A DNA stretch of 64,000 nucleotides from Actinacidiphila glaucinigra (GCF_900188405.1 NZ_FZOF01000006.1:1-64000); one strand, 5' to 3'. Numbered from the stretch's first letter, positions 41,283 through 50,393 are shown. Program-made: numbers and translations. Notes: generated by a model from the letters alone, not told the origin.

Positions 41283-42292
41283 TGAGCTCCACCAAGAACC
41301 TGCTCGACCCGGGCTTCGAACTGACCCTGCGTCCGATGCGCTACCCGGACTTCTACGAGCGCTACCGCGACGCCATCAAGAACACCTGGACCGTGGAGGA
41401 GGTCGACCTCCACTCCGACGTCGCCGACCTCGCCAAGCTCTCCCCCGGCGAGCAGCACATGATCGGCCGGCTGGTGGCCTTCTTCGCCACCGGCGACTCG
41501 ATCGTGGCCAACAACCTCGTGCTGACCCTGTACAAGCACATCAACTCCCCCGAGGCGCGGCTGTACCTGTCGCGGCAGCTCTTCGAGGAGGCCGTGCACG
41601 TCCAGTTCTACCTGACGCTGCTCGACACCTACCTGCCCGATCCCGAGGAGCGCACCGCCGCGTTCGCGGCCGTGGAGAACATCCCGTCCATCCGTGAGAA
41701 GGCGCAGTTCTGCTTCCGCTGGATGGACTCGGTGGAGTCCATCGACCGCCTGGAGACCAGGGAGGACCGCCGACGCTTCCTCCTCAACCTGATCTGCTTC
41801 GCGGCCTGCATCGAAGGCCTGTTCTTCTACGGCGCCTTCGCCTACGTCTACTGGTTCCGCTCGCGCGGCCTGCTGCACGGGCTCGCCACCGGCACCAACT
41901 GGGTTTTCCGCGACGAGTCGATGCACATGGACTTCGCGTTCCATGTGGTCGACACGGTCCGCGCGGAGGAGCCCGACCTCTTCGACGAGGAGATGGTCAA
42001 GCAGGTCACCGCGATGCTGGAGGAGGCCGTCGAGGCGGAGCTCCAGTTCGCCCGCGACCTGTGCGGCGACGGCCTGCCCGGCATGAACACCGACTCCATG
42101 CGCGAGTACCTGCAGTGCGTCGCCGACCAGCGCCTGGTCCGCCTCGGCCTGCCGGTCCGCTACGGCTCGGAGAACCCGTTCTCCTTCATGGAGCTGCAGA
42201 ACGTCCAGGAGCTGACCAACTTCTTCGAGCGCCGCGCCTCCGCGTACCAGGTGGCGGTCGAGGGCACGGTCTCCTTCGACGACGACTTCTGA
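41282..42292 (+). CDS. nrdB: Ribonucleotide reductase small subunit NrdB
   Basis: The 336-residue radical-generating subunit begins MSSTKNLLDPGFELTLRPMR. Metal-ligand segments are visible: GEQHMIGRLVAFFATGDSIV, LFEEAVHVQFYLTLLDTYLP and WVFRDESMHMDFAFHVVDTV. The protein houses the di-metal site and tyrosyl radical that start catalysis in NrdA. TAATG overlap with nrdA shows that the two are made from one message under riboswitch control. A strong terminator follows. A shorter-than-E. coli length is usual for actinobacterial forms. Confidence 0.95.
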   Translation: MSSTKNLLDPGFELTLRPMRYPDFYERYRDAIKNTWTVEEVDLHSDVADLAKLSPGEQHMIGRLVAFFATGDSIVANNLVLTLYKHINSPEARLYLSRQLFEEAVHVQFYLTLLDTYLPDPEERTAAFAAVENIPSIREKAQFCFRWMDSVESIDRLETREDRRRFLLNLICFAACIEGLFFYGAFAYVYWFRSRGLLHGLATGTNWVFRDESMHMDFAFHVVDTVRAEEPDLFDEEMVKQVTAMLEEAVEAELQFARDLCGDGLPGMNTDSMREYLQCVADQRLVRLGLPVRYGSENPFSFMELQNVQELTNFFERRASAYQVAVEGTVSFDDDF

Positions 42293-42303
42293 TCCGCTCC
42301 GCG

Positions 42304-42345
42304 GGGTGGGGTTGCGGGCGGCGACGACCGCCCGCAACCCCACCC
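42304..42345. terminator. Bidirectional terminator after nrdB
   Basis: An 18-base perfect stem (42,304-42,321 with 42,328-42,345, core GGGTTGCGGGCGG) and a six-base loop lie between nrdB and a convergent small gene. Confidence 0.8.
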
Positions 42346-42358
42346 GTCCGCCGGGCGA

Positions 42359-42619
42359 TCAGAACGCGGTGACCTGGAGGACGTAGACCCGTTCGTGCCG
42401 AGGAACGACGAGGTAGAGGAAGAGGCCGTCCATCACGGCTGCCGTCCTCGTCCCCTCCCCGACGCCTTGGAAAGCGGGCCCGTCGAGGTACCGGGCCTCG
42501 GCGGCGCGAACCAGTTCCCCGGCCTTCTCCTCCACCTGCGCGACAAGTGTCACGGGAGCGGGGTTCTCCCCGCCGACCACGTACTCCTCACTGGGCTCGT
42601 ACTCCCAGGCCCAGCTCAC
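42359..42619 (-). CDS. Small hypothetical protein, RelE/ParE-like toxin candidate
   Basis: The 86-residue protein starts MSWAWEYEPSEEYVVGGENP. The order helix-rich first half (VEEKAGELVRAAEARYLD) followed by a beta-rich end (AVMDGLFLYLVVPRHERVYV and LQVTAF) resembles the compact RelE/ParE fold. Its ATG overlaps the stop of the DUF6247 gene (ATGA). Pairs of this kind are frequent in Streptomyces and look like type II toxin-antitoxin systems, but neither toxicity nor an RNase active site can be shown from this sequence. Confidence 0.6.
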   Translation of the reverse strand: MSWAWEYEPSEEYVVGGENPAPVTLVAQVEEKAGELVRAAEARYLDGPAFQGVGEGTRTAAVMDGLFLYLVVPRHERVYVLQVTAF

Positions 42620-42972
42620 TCACCCACCGCCACGCGGGCCTGGTCGAAGATCGCGCGGATCTCGGCCATCGCCGCCTTCCATGCGGGGTCGCGCCTGTCG
42701 AGAGTCTGGGCCGTGTGCTCGGCCGAGCGCAGACGTCCTGCGGTGTCGAGATCGCGGGCGATCTCGACATGGACGGCCCATGCGGTGAGGAATCCGCGCA
42801 GCGGCTCGATCGAGCCCGAATCGACGGAGTGGGCGATCGCCTCGTTCTTCTGCTGCTCCATCTCCGCAAGGCGGTGAGGGGCCACCTGCGCGAGCGCCGC
42901 GCGGAGTGCCTCGGGCGTCCTCGCCGGCCGTGCGATGAGCTCTTCCCCGTGGTGCTCGGGCTGGGTGGTCAT
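42616..42972 (-). CDS. DUF6247-like protein, antitoxin candidate
   Basis: The 118-residue protein begins MTTQPEHHGEELIARPARTP and continues EALRAALAQVAPHRLAEMEQ, helical and acidic, then WAVHVEIARDLDTAGRLRSA. It fits the DUF6247 pattern of small actinobacterial proteins whose genes precede RelE-like partners. GGAGGAGG sits upstream of the ATG. The gene is first of a two-gene unit with a four-base overlap to the next. DNA binding or a neutralising role is inferred only from the arrangement. Confidence 0.65.
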   Translation of the reverse strand: MTTQPEHHGEELIARPARTPEALRAALAQVAPHRLAEMEQQKNEAIAHSVDSGSIEPLRGFLTAWAVHVEIARDLDTAGRLRSAEHTAQTLDRRDPAWKAAMAEIRAIFDQARVAVGE

Positions 42973-43160
42973 GGTGCGGTCCTCCTCCGGGTACCGCAGC
43001 TCAGCCTAGCCACTCCGGTCGTGCCACGACGCTTGTCTCGCACCAGCCCGCCGTGGGCGCGAGGTCACATGGGGGGTGCGGTGGGAGGTGCTGCGGGGAC
43101 GTGCGGTCGCCGGGCACCGCGGACCCGGCAACGCCGGTCAGCGGTGCCGGGCGCTCGCGA

Positions 43161-43781
43161 TCAGTCGTTCGGGACGGTCTCGTACTTCGGGGTGGACTCC
43201 GCCATCTGCTTCAGCGCGTCCCTGCGGTCCCGCTTGGAGAGCCGGTCGATGTAGAGGTAGCCGTTGAGGTGGTCGGTCTCGTGCTGCAGGCAGCGCGCGA
43301 AGAAGCCCTTGCCCTCGACGACGACGTCGTTGCCGTGCATGTCCTGGCCCCGGCACACCGCGTAGTCGGGGCGCGGCAGTTCGGCGTAGGCACCCGGTAC
43401 GGACAGGCAGCCCTCGTTGCCGTCGTCCAGGACGCGGCGCTCGGCGGGGAGGTCGTCGACGACGGGGTTGACCACGTGCCCGACGTGGCGGACGCCGTCG
43501 TCGTCGGGGCAGTCGTACACGAAGACCCTCAGCGGCACGCCGATCTGGTTGGCGGCGAGGCCCACGCCCTCGGCGGCGCGCTGGCTGGCGAACATGTCGT
43601 CGATCAGCGCTGCCAGCTCGTCGTCGAAGGACGTGACCGTCTTGCACGGGTGGTGCAGCACCGGGTTGCCGACGACCGTGATCGGGCGGGCCGTGCCGCG
43701 CTCGCGGTGGGCGGCCTCGCGCTCCTCCGCGTCCGTCACGTCGTCGGTGAATACGGTCTGCTCGGTCTCCTGCTGCGACAT
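43161..43781 (-). CDS. def: Peptide deformylase
   Basis: The 206-residue enzyme removes the formyl group from nascent proteins. All three motifs are present: [18 protein letters not shown] with the metal-binding cysteine, and QHETDHLNG with two metal-binding histidines and the catalytic glutamate. The N-terminal 35 residues ([20 protein letters not shown]) form an acidic tail common in Streptomyces paralogues. AAGGCG precedes the ATG. No formyltransferase gene lies next to it, so this is probably one of several deformylases in the genome. Confidence 0.95.
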   Translation of the reverse strand: MSQQETEQTVFTDDVTDAEEREAAHRERGTARPITVVGNPVLHHPCKTVTSFDDELAALIDDMFASQRAAEGVGLAANQIGVPLRVFVYDCPDDDGVRHVGHVVNPVVDDLPAERRVLDDGNEGCLSVPGAYAELPRPDYAVCRGQDMHGNDVVVEGKGFFARCLQHETDHLNGYLYIDRLSKRDRRDALKQMAESTPKYETVPND

Positions 43782-43854
43782 GGTCCGTCGTACGCCTTCC
43801 TGGGGCCTGCTCCAAAGCTCAATAGCCCATCAAGGGTACGTGCCCGCGGAGGTG

Positions 43855-44826
43855 TCAGCAGACCTCTTCGAGATCGCGCCAGTCCCTGGTGTCCGGGCTG
43901 TCGGCGACCCAGCTGTCCAGCAGGCCCCGCACCAGCCCCACGGGGGCCGCGATGCCGCACTCCCGCTCGGGGGCCCACAGGGCGCCGGGGGTGCGGTGGC
44001 TGAGGTGGCCCGGGTGGCCGGGTTCGCCCTGGTCGTGGGGGTCGCGTGAGCCGTCGGAGCCGTCGTCGGTCGGCATCCGGCTCTCGGAGCAGGTGCGGCA
44101 CAGCAGCCGGACGGAGGACGACCAGTCCTCGGCGGCGTAGCCCGCGTCGGCGGCGAGCTGCTCCAGGGCGTCGCGGTCCGACTCGGTCGCCGCCTCCAGC
44201 AGGACCAGCCAGGTCGGCACGGGCGAGGGCGCCCACAGCTCGATCTCGTCGAAGACGGGGTACGTGGCGCCGTCGGCGGTGCGCCGCTCGCCGTGCGGGA
44301 CGCCGTCGTGGAGCACGACCTCGCCCCAGCGGCGGCCGGAGGACGGCAGCGGGATGCTCAGCACCTCGATGCGGGCCGGGTCGATACGGCGGCCCCAGAC
44401 CACCTCGGCCTCGCCTTCCGGGGAGAGCCGCACCGCGGAGCTGCCCAGCTCCATCTCGACGACGCCGGTCCCGGCGGCGTCGGGGCGCAGCCCGTACGCC
44501 TGCCAGGCGCGGCGGGCGAGCGGCCAGTCCTGCAGGGCGGTGGCGGCGATGCCGACGTTCCACCAGTCGGGGGCGCCGGGCGCGCGGTCCAGCAGGGCGA
44601 CGGCCCGCAGGCCGGTGGTGCGGGCCTGCTCCCAGTCGTGCCGGAACTTGTGCAGCAGTGCGAGGTTGTACCAGGACTCCGAACGCCAGGGCTCGAGGTC
44701 GGCCGCACGGATGAGCAGCGCGCCGGCGTCCTCGTACCGCCCGTCGCTGATCAACGTGAACGCCCGGTCGGTCGCCTGCCGCCACGTGGCGGAGGGCCGG
44801 TGCCGTGCCCTGCCGAAGATCCTCAA
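43855..44826 (-). CDS. Tetratricopeptide-repeat protein with C-terminal regulator-like domain
   Basis: The protein (323 residues from TTG 44,826) begins LRIFGRARHRPSATWRQATD. TPR helices run over about residues 20-110 (AFTLISDGRYEDAGALLIRA, ESWYNLALLHKFRHDWEQAR). The rest (MELGSSAVRLSPEGEAEVVW, VRLLCRTCSESRM) has a pair of cysteines and ends DTRDWRDLEEVC. A GTG twenty codons upstream (44,886) is an alternative start; the TTG is preferred because the upstream stretch looks non-coding and related proteins begin MRIFG. Function unknown; conserved in streptomycetes. Confidence 0.75.
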   Translation of the reverse strand: MRIFGRARHRPSATWRQATDRAFTLISDGRYEDAGALLIRAADLEPWRSESWYNLALLHKFRHDWEQARTTGLRAVALLDRAPGAPDWWNVGIAATALQDWPLARRAWQAYGLRPDAAGTGVVEMELGSSAVRLSPEGEAEVVWGRRIDPARIEVLSIPLPSSGRRWGEVVLHDGVPHGERRTADGATYPVFDEIELWAPSPVPTWLVLLEAATESDRDALEQLAADAGYAAEDWSSSVRLLCRTCSESRMPTDDGSDGSRDPHDQGEPGHPGHLSHRTPGALWAPERECGIAAPVGLVRGLLDSWVADSPDTRDWRDLEEVC

Positions 44827-45058
44827 GGTGTCCCGCCTGCCGTTCGCTTTCGCTGGTGCCCCACGGTGCCCCGTCCGTTCCCCCACGTCCCGTGCTCAGC
44901 GGTGCTCATCAGTCCTCCTTGCCATCGGCGGGGCCTGTCACACACGGCCGGGCTCGTCGGTTTGGCAGCATCGGCGCCATGGTGCGCCTCTTGAGTGCTC
45001 TGCGCCTCTGCGGGCATCCAACCATGCCCCTTGGTGCGCCCGCTCATTACCGGTGGGT

Positions 45059-46270
45059 TCACTGCCCGGCACGGGCAACGACCCTGGTCAGCGCCTCAAC
45101 CACGCGAGGGTCGTATTCGTGCGCGGTATCGAGGCGTAACCGCTCCAGCGCCTGCAGCCCCCGGCCCACGGCCGTACCGCTCCCGGCCAGGTCCTCGTAG
45201 GCGTTGGCCGTACGCACGATGCGTCCCGCGAGCGCTTGGTCCCGGTACGGATCGGCCTGTCCCTCCACGATCCGCGCGACTTCCTCGGGGGCACCCGTCC
45301 GGCGTACGACCTCCGCCCCGAGCAGGGCGATGCGCCGGCGTTCCACCTGATCGAGGGACGAGGTGGCACCGCCGGGCACCGGGTCGACGAGGGAGAGCTG
45401 GCCGATGTCGTGCATCAGCGCGGCGTGCTCCAGGGCCGCCAGCGCCTTTCCGCCCAGGCCGAGTTCGCGACCCATGGCGTGGCTGAGCGCGCTGACCCGG
45501 CGGGCGTGCCCCACCGGGGTGTAGCCGGCCACCTCGGTGGCCCGGGCCAGCGAGGCGATGGTCTCCCGGTGGGTGGACCGGATCGCCGCGTGCCGCCGGA
45601 AGGCCGTCTGGGTCAGCAGCAGCGGCACCCCGCACACGGGCAGCGCCCACAGTCCGGCCGCCTGCTCGGCCTGCGCCAGCACGACCCCGCCGGCGCACAC
45701 GGCCGAGCCGACGCCCGGCAGGACGGCCAGTTCGTCGCGCAGGACGGAGGCGAAGGGATGCCCGGTGCGTGCGGTGCCCAGTACGGCGGCCAGCACCGCG
45801 TCGCAGAGGATCGTGCTGGCCAGCAGCAGGACCGCGTACCCCGGATGGCCGCCGCTGCCGCCGTACAGCGGCTGCGCGGTGGCGGCGGCGAACGCCACCG
45901 TGAGCACGCGCCGTGCCGCCGCGTCGCGGGGCGCTCCCCTCAGCTGCCCGGCGACCACCGCTGCGGCGGAGACCGCCACCACGACCGCCACCGCCTCGGC
46001 CGCGAGCAGCGCGTACGCCAGGGCACCGGCGAAGGCGACGGGGGCGGCCTCCCGGCCCTCGGGTTCCGGGATCCGGAAGGCCTCGCCGACAACGACCAGC
46101 GCCCCGAAGGCGGCGGCCGCCGCGGGATCGGCGACGCCGTGCACCGCCGTCCACACCGACGCGGCGCCGCCCACGGCGAGCGCGAGCCCATGGACGGCGA
46201 ACACGACGGACGGCGTGCGCCTGCGGTGACGCCGGTGGTCCCCGCCGCCGCGGCGTCCGGGGGCGCTCAC
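45059..46270 (-). CDS. Membrane protein with degenerate HD-GYP-like domain
   Basis: The 403-residue protein starts [20 protein letters not shown]. It has several hydrophobic segments up to about residue 210, for example VVFAVHGLALAVGGAASVW, then an HD domain with HAALMHDIGQLSLVDPVP. The HHExxDGxGYP segment that defines HD-GYP enzymes is absent: the matching place reads EEVARIVEGQADPYRDQ. It may therefore be inactive on cyclic di-GMP or have another substrate. The GTG overlaps the stop of the upstream intact HD-GYP gene (GTGA), so both are translated together. Confidence 0.82.
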   Translation of the reverse strand: MSAPGRRGGGDHRRHRRRTPSVVFAVHGLALAVGGAASVWTAVHGVADPAAAAAFGALVVVGEAFRIPEPEGREAAPVAFAGALAYALLAAEAVAVVVAVSAAAVVAGQLRGAPRDAAARRVLTVAFAAATAQPLYGGSGGHPGYAVLLLASTILCDAVLAAVLGTARTGHPFASVLRDELAVLPGVGSAVCAGGVVLAQAEQAAGLWALPVCGVPLLLTQTAFRRHAAIRSTHRETIASLARATEVAGYTPVGHARRVSALSHAMGRELGLGGKALAALEHAALMHDIGQLSLVDPVPGGATSSLDQVERRRIALLGAEVVRRTGAPEEVARIVEGQADPYRDQALAGRIVRTANAYEDLAGSGTAVGRGLQALERLRLDTAHEYDPRVVEALTRVVARAGQ

Positions 46271-47592
46271 GGGCGCGGCTCGGGGGTGCGGCGCGCAGGT
46301 GCCTCGCGGCGGGCGTGGCGCCGGGCCTGGGCGGGGGCGAAGGATTCGGGCTCGTCGGCGGTGACCGCCGGGTTCCAGCCCTCGCGGCGGACGGCGCGGA
46401 TCAGCGCCTGCACCATGAGCGGGTCGAAGTGGCTGCCGGCGCAGCGGCGCAGCTCGCCCAGCGCGTCGTCGACACCTCGGGTGGCCTGGTAGGCGCGGGT
46501 GGAGGTCATCGCGTCGAACGCGTCCGCCACAGCCACCAGCCGCGCGGAGGACGGGATGGCCTCGCCCGCCAGTCCGTACGGGTAGCCGGATCCGTCGAGG
46601 CGCTCGTGGTGGTGGAGGATCGCGGTGCGGGCGTCGTCGAGGAAGGCGATGCCGCGCACCATCTCGTGGCCGTAGCCGGGGTGCAGCTCGATGATCCGCC
46701 GCTCCTCGGGGGTGAGCGGGCTGTCCTTGCGCAGCACGCGGGTGGGCACGCCGAGCTTGCCGATGTCGTGCAGGATGCCGGCCAGCCGCAGGGCCTCCAC
46801 CCGCTCGGGCGGCAGTCCGATCTCGCGGGCGATCAGCGCCGACGCCCGGCCGACGCGCTCGCTGTGGCCCCGGGTGTAGCGGTCCTTGATCTCCACGGCC
46901 TGCACCAGCGCCCGGACCGTCGCCTGGTGCGCGGCCCGCTCGCGGCGGGCCTGGCCGACGACCCAGCGCGCGATGTGCGTCGGCAGCAGGGCGAGGACCG
47001 CGGCCACCGCCCCGTACGGGCCCTGCCAGAGCACCGCGGCCATGAGCCCCACCAGGCCGTAGGTCAGGTGCGGGGCGAGCGGCTCCAGCAGTGCCTCGCG
47101 CCAGGCCGCCGACGGGGCGGTGCGCTCGGCGGTGACCAGCACGCCGGCGGTGAGGGCGGCGGAGAACAGGCAGAAGGCGAGGACGGCCGCGAGCGCGGGC
47201 ACCAGCAGCCCCGGCAGCCGCGCGAAGGGCCCGTCCCCGAAGGCGGTGCGCACCTGGGCCGCGGCGGCCGTCGCCAGGGCGAGCTGCGCGGCGTGCCACA
47301 CGCGGCGCACCGGGCGCGGCTCGCCCCGGACGGGCGCGAGCAGGCCACCGGGCACGGCGACGAGTGCGGCCGCGCCCGGGGGAAGCAGGAGCGCGGCCGC
47401 GAAGAGCACCGGGGGCAGTGACGCCCCCGTGCGTTCCCCCGCCGCGTAGAGCACCGCCAGCACCGCGGCGGTCGCCCAGGGCGTGCCCTCGCGGGGGCCC
47501 GTGACGAGGGCGCCGCAAGCCGACACGACGACGACCGGGATGTAGACCCGCGCCGCCGCGGGGAGCATCCGGACCGCCCGCTTCGCACGCAC
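46267..47592 (-). CDS. Membrane-bound HD-GYP domain phosphohydrolase
   Basis: The 441-residue protein has about six to seven hydrophobic segments in the first 215 residues and then a full HD-GYP domain: GHSERVGRASALIAREIGL, ILHDIGKLGVPTRVL and HHHERLDGSGYPYGLAGEAI. HD-GYP enzymes hydrolyse cyclic di-GMP or related nucleotides; in Streptomyces cyclic di-GMP controls development through BldD. Start GTG 47,592 has CGGTGGGG before it; ATG 47,568 is possible too. It forms a coupled pair with the degenerate HD gene downstream. Confidence 0.88.
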   Translation of the reverse strand: MRAKRAVRMLPAAARVYIPVVVVSACGALVTGPREGTPWATAAVLAVLYAAGERTGASLPPVLFAAALLLPPGAAALVAVPGGLLAPVRGEPRPVRRVWHAAQLALATAAAAQVRTAFGDGPFARLPGLLVPALAAVLAFCLFSAALTAGVLVTAERTAPSAAWREALLEPLAPHLTYGLVGLMAAVLWQGPYGAVAAVLALLPTHIARWVVGQARRERAAHQATVRALVQAVEIKDRYTRGHSERVGRASALIAREIGLPPERVEALRLAGILHDIGKLGVPTRVLRKDSPLTPEERRIIELHPGYGHEMVRGIAFLDDARTAILHHHERLDGSGYPYGLAGEAIPSSARLVAVADAFDAMTSTRAYQATRGVDDALGELRRCAGSHFDPLMVQALIRAVRREGWNPAVTADEPESFAPAQARRHARREAPARRTPEPRP

Positions 47593-47610
47593 CCCACCGA
47601 GGCTAGGGGC

Positions 47611-47640
47611 GCGGCCGCCGCCCGGTGGGCGAGCGGCCGC
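47611..47640 (-). terminator. Terminator hairpin after rsrA
   Basis: GCGGCCGC (47,611-47,618) pairs with GCGGCCGC (47,633-47,640), with CGCCC/GGGCG pairing inside. It lies just downstream of the sigR-rsrA operon. Confidence 0.55.
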
Positions 47641-47688
47641 GATTCCCGCCTTCGGGTGATCCCGGGTGACCTGCCGGCGCGGTGGGCG

Positions 47689-48009
47689 TCAGACGGTCGG
47701 CGAACCGGTCGGCGCGCTGCCGCCGTCGGCCGGCTCCGGTACCGGCGCCACCTCGCCGGCGCGGATCAGCTCGATCCGCGTGAGCACCTTGGAGCGCAGG
47801 TCCGTGGGCACGTCGTCGTGCCCGCAGCAGCGCTTGACCAGCTTCTTGACGGCCTGCTCGAGGCCGTACTTCTCCAAGCAGGGGTGGCACTCGTCGAAGT
47901 GCTGCTTGAACTTGGCGCAGGCGTCGTCGGACATCTCGTTGTCCAGGTACTCGTAAAGGTGTTCGAGTACCTCGGAACAGTCCGTCTCATGCGGGTTGCC
48001 GCAGCTCAT
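47689..48009 (-). CDS. rsrA: RsrA, zinc-binding thiol-redox anti-sigma factor
   Basis: The 106-residue protein begins [20 protein letters not shown]. The zinc ligands and redox cysteines are at the same positions as in S. coelicolor RsrA: Cys3, Cys11, Cys31, His37, Cys41 and Cys44 ([15 protein letters not shown]). It binds SigR when reduced and lets it go after disulfide formation, with zinc release. The C-terminal part also has CCGHDD. Its ATG overlaps the sigR stop (ATGA), which couples the pair. Confidence 0.95.
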   Translation of the reverse strand: MSCGNPHETDCSEVLEHLYEYLDNEMSDDACAKFKQHFDECHPCLEKYGLEQAVKKLVKRCCGHDDVPTDLRSKVLTRIELIRAGEVAPVPEPADGGSAPTGSPTV

Positions 48010-48827
48010 GTGCCCGAGCCCTTCTCGTCTCCCGCGCCCGCCGGGACGAGCCCGCGCTCCCGCGCGTAGTCCTCCAGCAGCGAACGCAGCTGCCGCCGCC
48101 CACGGTGCAGACGGGACATCACCGTACCGATGGGGGTTCCCATGATGTCGGCGATCTCCTTGTAGGCAAAGCCCTCGACGTCGGCAAGATAGACCGCGAT
48201 CCGGAATTCCTCCGGGATCGCCTGCAGAGCCTGCTTCACGTCCGAGTCGGGCAGGTGGTCCAGGGCCTGGGACTCGGCGGAGCGCAGACCCGTGGACATG
48301 TGCGACTCGGCGCGTGCCAGCTGCCAGTCCTCGATCTCCTCCGTGCCGCTGCGCTGGGGCTCGCGCTGCTTCTTGCGGTAGGAGTTGATGAAGCTGTTGG
48401 TGAGGATGCGGTACAGCCACGCCTTCAGGTTGGTGCCCTCACGGAACTGGTGGAACGACGCGTACGCCTTCGCGTACGTCTCCTGCACCAGGTCCTCGGC
48501 ATCGGCCGGGTTGCGGGTCATGCGCAGCGCCGCCGAGTACATCTGGTCCAGGTACTCCAGGGCGTCCCGCTCGAAGCGCGCACTGCGCTCGACGTCGGAC
48601 TCCGGAGTCACCTGCACCTCAGGCACCTCGGACGGGCTGTCGTCGTTGCCGCTGACCGGACCCACCTCCTCCACGACGGTCACGGGGCCGTAAGCGGACC
48701 CCACGCCATCGGAGGATATCCCGGGCGGGATCGGCGCGCTGTTCCTGTTCGCCCCACCCGTCGACGGCCACTCCGGCCACGACAGGTACGGCGCCTCGGC
48801 ACGCGCGCGGCACTCGGCTCTGACCAT
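48006..48827 (-). CDS. sigR: SigR, oxidative (thiol) stress ECF sigma factor, long form
   Basis: The 273-residue frame begins [20 protein letters not shown]. The sigma part starts near residue 85: region 2 [40 protein letters not shown], and region 4 [21 protein letters not shown]. coelicolor makes a stable short SigR and an unstable long form from an upstream start. Here ATG 48,827 has GGAAGG seven bases before it and would give the long form; internal GTG codons at 48,704 and 48,683 would give products of about 232 and 225 residues, close to the known 227. A SigR-type promoter just upstream would drive the long message. Confidence 0.93.
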   Translation of the reverse strand: MVRAECRARAEAPYLSWPEWPSTGGANRNSAPIPPGISSDGVGSAYGPVTVVEEVGPVSGNDDSPSEVPEVQVTPESDVERSARFERDALEYLDQMYSAALRMTRNPADAEDLVQETYAKAYASFHQFREGTNLKAWLYRILTNSFINSYRKKQREPQRSGTEEIEDWQLARAESHMSTGLRSAESQALDHLPDSDVKQALQAIPEEFRIAVYLADVEGFAYKEIADIMGTPIGTVMSRLHRGRRQLRSLLEDYARERGLVPAGAGDEKGSGT

Positions 48828-48878
48828 CCGGCTGCCTTCCTCACTGTGCGTACGTTCTTTCGTGCGGACGCCTGGCAC

Positions 48879-48905
48879 AACACGGGCCGCGCACCGCTCA
48901 TTCCC
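48879..48905 (-). promoter_or_regulatory. SigR-dependent promoter of the sigR operon
   Basis: On the minus strand GGGAAT (48,905-48,900) is followed after exactly 18 bases by GTT (48,881-48,879). This fits the SigR consensus GGAAT-N18-GTT. It lies about 50 bases upstream of the long-form start and inside the 3' end of the upstream hydrolase gene, giving positive autoregulation as in S. coelicolor. Confidence 0.8.
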
Positions 48906-49551
48906 GAAGCGGGGGCAGTTCCTCCAGCCAGCCCAGCACCGCGTCGGTGATGACGCTCAGTGCTGCCTCCTGGGTGAGATCCGCCGACTTCGGGACGGCG
49001 AACCCGTGATCGCCGAAGGGCACCCCGACCGGCTCGTATCCCTCGGGAAACTCCTCGGGACGGCCGAAGGGGTCGCGCCCGCCCTGGACGACCAGGAGGT
49101 GCACACCCTTGAGCGCCGCCCCGAAGAGCTCGTCCTTGCGGGACTTCTCCGGCTTCCCCGGCGGGTGCAGCGGGAAGGACAGCGCCAGCACCGCCACCGC
49201 GCCCAGTTCCGCCGCCGTACGGCAGGCCACCCGGGCGCCCGCGCTGCGGCCGCCGGCGACCACCGGCAGACCGGGCCGGACGAGCGCCGGCCACAGCGCC
49301 GTCCACGCGGTGTCCAGGGTCTTCGGCGCGGGGGCCAGCTTCCTGCCCGCCACCCGCCAGGGCTGCTCCACCAGCGCGACCGTCCAGCCGTGCGACGGCA
49401 GCGCCGCGGCCAGGGCCTGCAGGTCGCGTGCCTCGACACCGCCTCCCGCGCCGTGGCCCAGCGCCACCACGGCGCGGGGGCGACGGGCCCGGTACCAGGT
49501 GACGCGGGCGTTCCCGACGGGCGTCGGCACGGTCTCCATGATCTCGCTCAC
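48898..49551 (-). CDS. Alpha/beta-hydrolase family protein
   Basis: The 217-residue protein begins [40 protein letters not shown] gives the oxyanion region, [20 protein letters not shown] the nucleophile elbow with a serine, and [16 protein letters not shown] with DHGFAVP the aspartate and histidine. It is the KANL3/Tex30-like short hydrolase type common in actinobacteria; substrate unknown. CAGACT lies seven bases before the GTG and no ribosome-binding site is seen, which suggests a leaderless message. The sigR promoter sits in its 3' end. Confidence 0.83.
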   Translation of the reverse strand: MSEIMETVPTPVGNARVTWYRARRPRAVVALGHGAGGGVEARDLQALAAALPSHGWTVALVEQPWRVAGRKLAPAPKTLDTAWTALWPALVRPGLPVVAGGRSAGARVACRTAAELGAVAVLALSFPLHPPGKPEKSRKDELFGAALKGVHLLVVQGGRDPFGRPEEFPEGYEPVGVPFGDHGFAVPKSADLTQEAALSVITDAVLGWLEELPPLRE

Positions 49552-49577
49552 AGCGGCCAGTCTGGCACCGCGGGCGG

Positions 49578-50393
49578 TCAGAACAGCGTCGCCTCCTCGG
49601 GCGCCTCGATCGGCTCGACCAGCTCCGGCCCGTTGTTGCGGACGTTGCTCACCTCGGTGCGCACAGGGTGCACGCGCAGCAGGCCGGGCCGCGGCGGCGC
49701 GAGCAGCCCGCGCAGGTCCTCGGCCTCGGTGCGCGTGGGATCGAGCCAGTCGCCCCAGTGGTCCGGGGTGATCCACAGCGGCATGCGCGGGTGGATCTCG
49801 GCCAGGGAGCGGGGACCGCCGGGGCGCTCGTCGGCGTCGGCGAAGGGCTCGCTCCAGGCCTCCGTGGTGATGACGGTGCAGGTGACCCACCAGGCGCGCG
49901 GGTGCTCGTCGGGCAGGGTGCGGTCGCGCCAGAACTCGTACAGCCCGGCCATCGCGAAGACCGAGCCGTCGACGGGGGTGACGAAGTACGGCTGCTTGCG
50001 GGGCCGCTTCCTCTTCCCCTGCTCCTCCAGCTGCCGCTCGTCCTTGCCGGTGACCCACTCGAAGTAGCCGTCGGCGGGCAGCAGGCAGCGGCGCGAGGCG
50101 AAGGGGCGGCGGTAGGAGGCCTTCTCGTGCACGGTCTCGGCCCGCGCGTTGATCATCTTGACGCCGACGTCCGGAGTCTTCGCCCAGCTCGGCACCAGCC
50201 CCCAGCGCAGGGCGCGCAACTGGCGCACGATCTCGCCCGTCTCCTTGTCCGGCCGCTCCAGCACCGCGTAGGTGGTGTCGGTGGGCGCGACATTCCAGTT
50301 GGGGTCCAGCGCCTCCGTGGGATCCCATTTCTGCACGTCGAACACCTCGACGAGATCCTCTGGCCTCCGGCTCGCTGCATATCGACCGCACAT
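49578..50393 (-). CDS. SRAP/HMCES-family abasic-site protein (YedK-like)
   Basis: The 271-residue protein starts MCGRYAASRRPEDLVEVFDV. In this family Cys2, exposed after methionine removal, forms a stable bond with abasic sites in single-stranded DNA and protects them. Further conserved parts are NWNVAPTDTTYAVLE, RWGLVPSWAKTP, INARAETV, CLLPADGYFEW and HPRMPLWI, which provide the other active-site residues (Asn, Glu, His). An insertion rich in lysine and arginine (KRKRPRKQPYF) is common in Streptomyces. The gene is divergent from the M50 peptidase gene. Confidence 0.92.
   Translation of the reverse strand: MCGRYAASRRPEDLVEVFDVQKWDPTEALDPNWNVAPTDTTYAVLERPDKETGEIVRQLRALRWGLVPSWAKTPDVGVKMINARAETVHEKASYRRPFASRRCLLPADGYFEWVTGKDERQLEEQGKRKRPRKQPYFVTPVDGSVFAMAGLYEFWRDRTLPDEHPRAWWVTCTVITTEAWSEPFADADERPGGPRSLAEIHPRMPLWITPDHWGDWLDPTRTEAEDLRGLLAPPRPGLLRVHPVRTEVSNVRNNGPELVEPIEAPEEATLF

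Noticed and set aside
45059..47518. An 819-residue frame covering both HD genes
   Set aside because: The upstream half is a low-complexity shadow of the intact HD-GYP gene; the GTG at 46,270 and the family content mark the true start.
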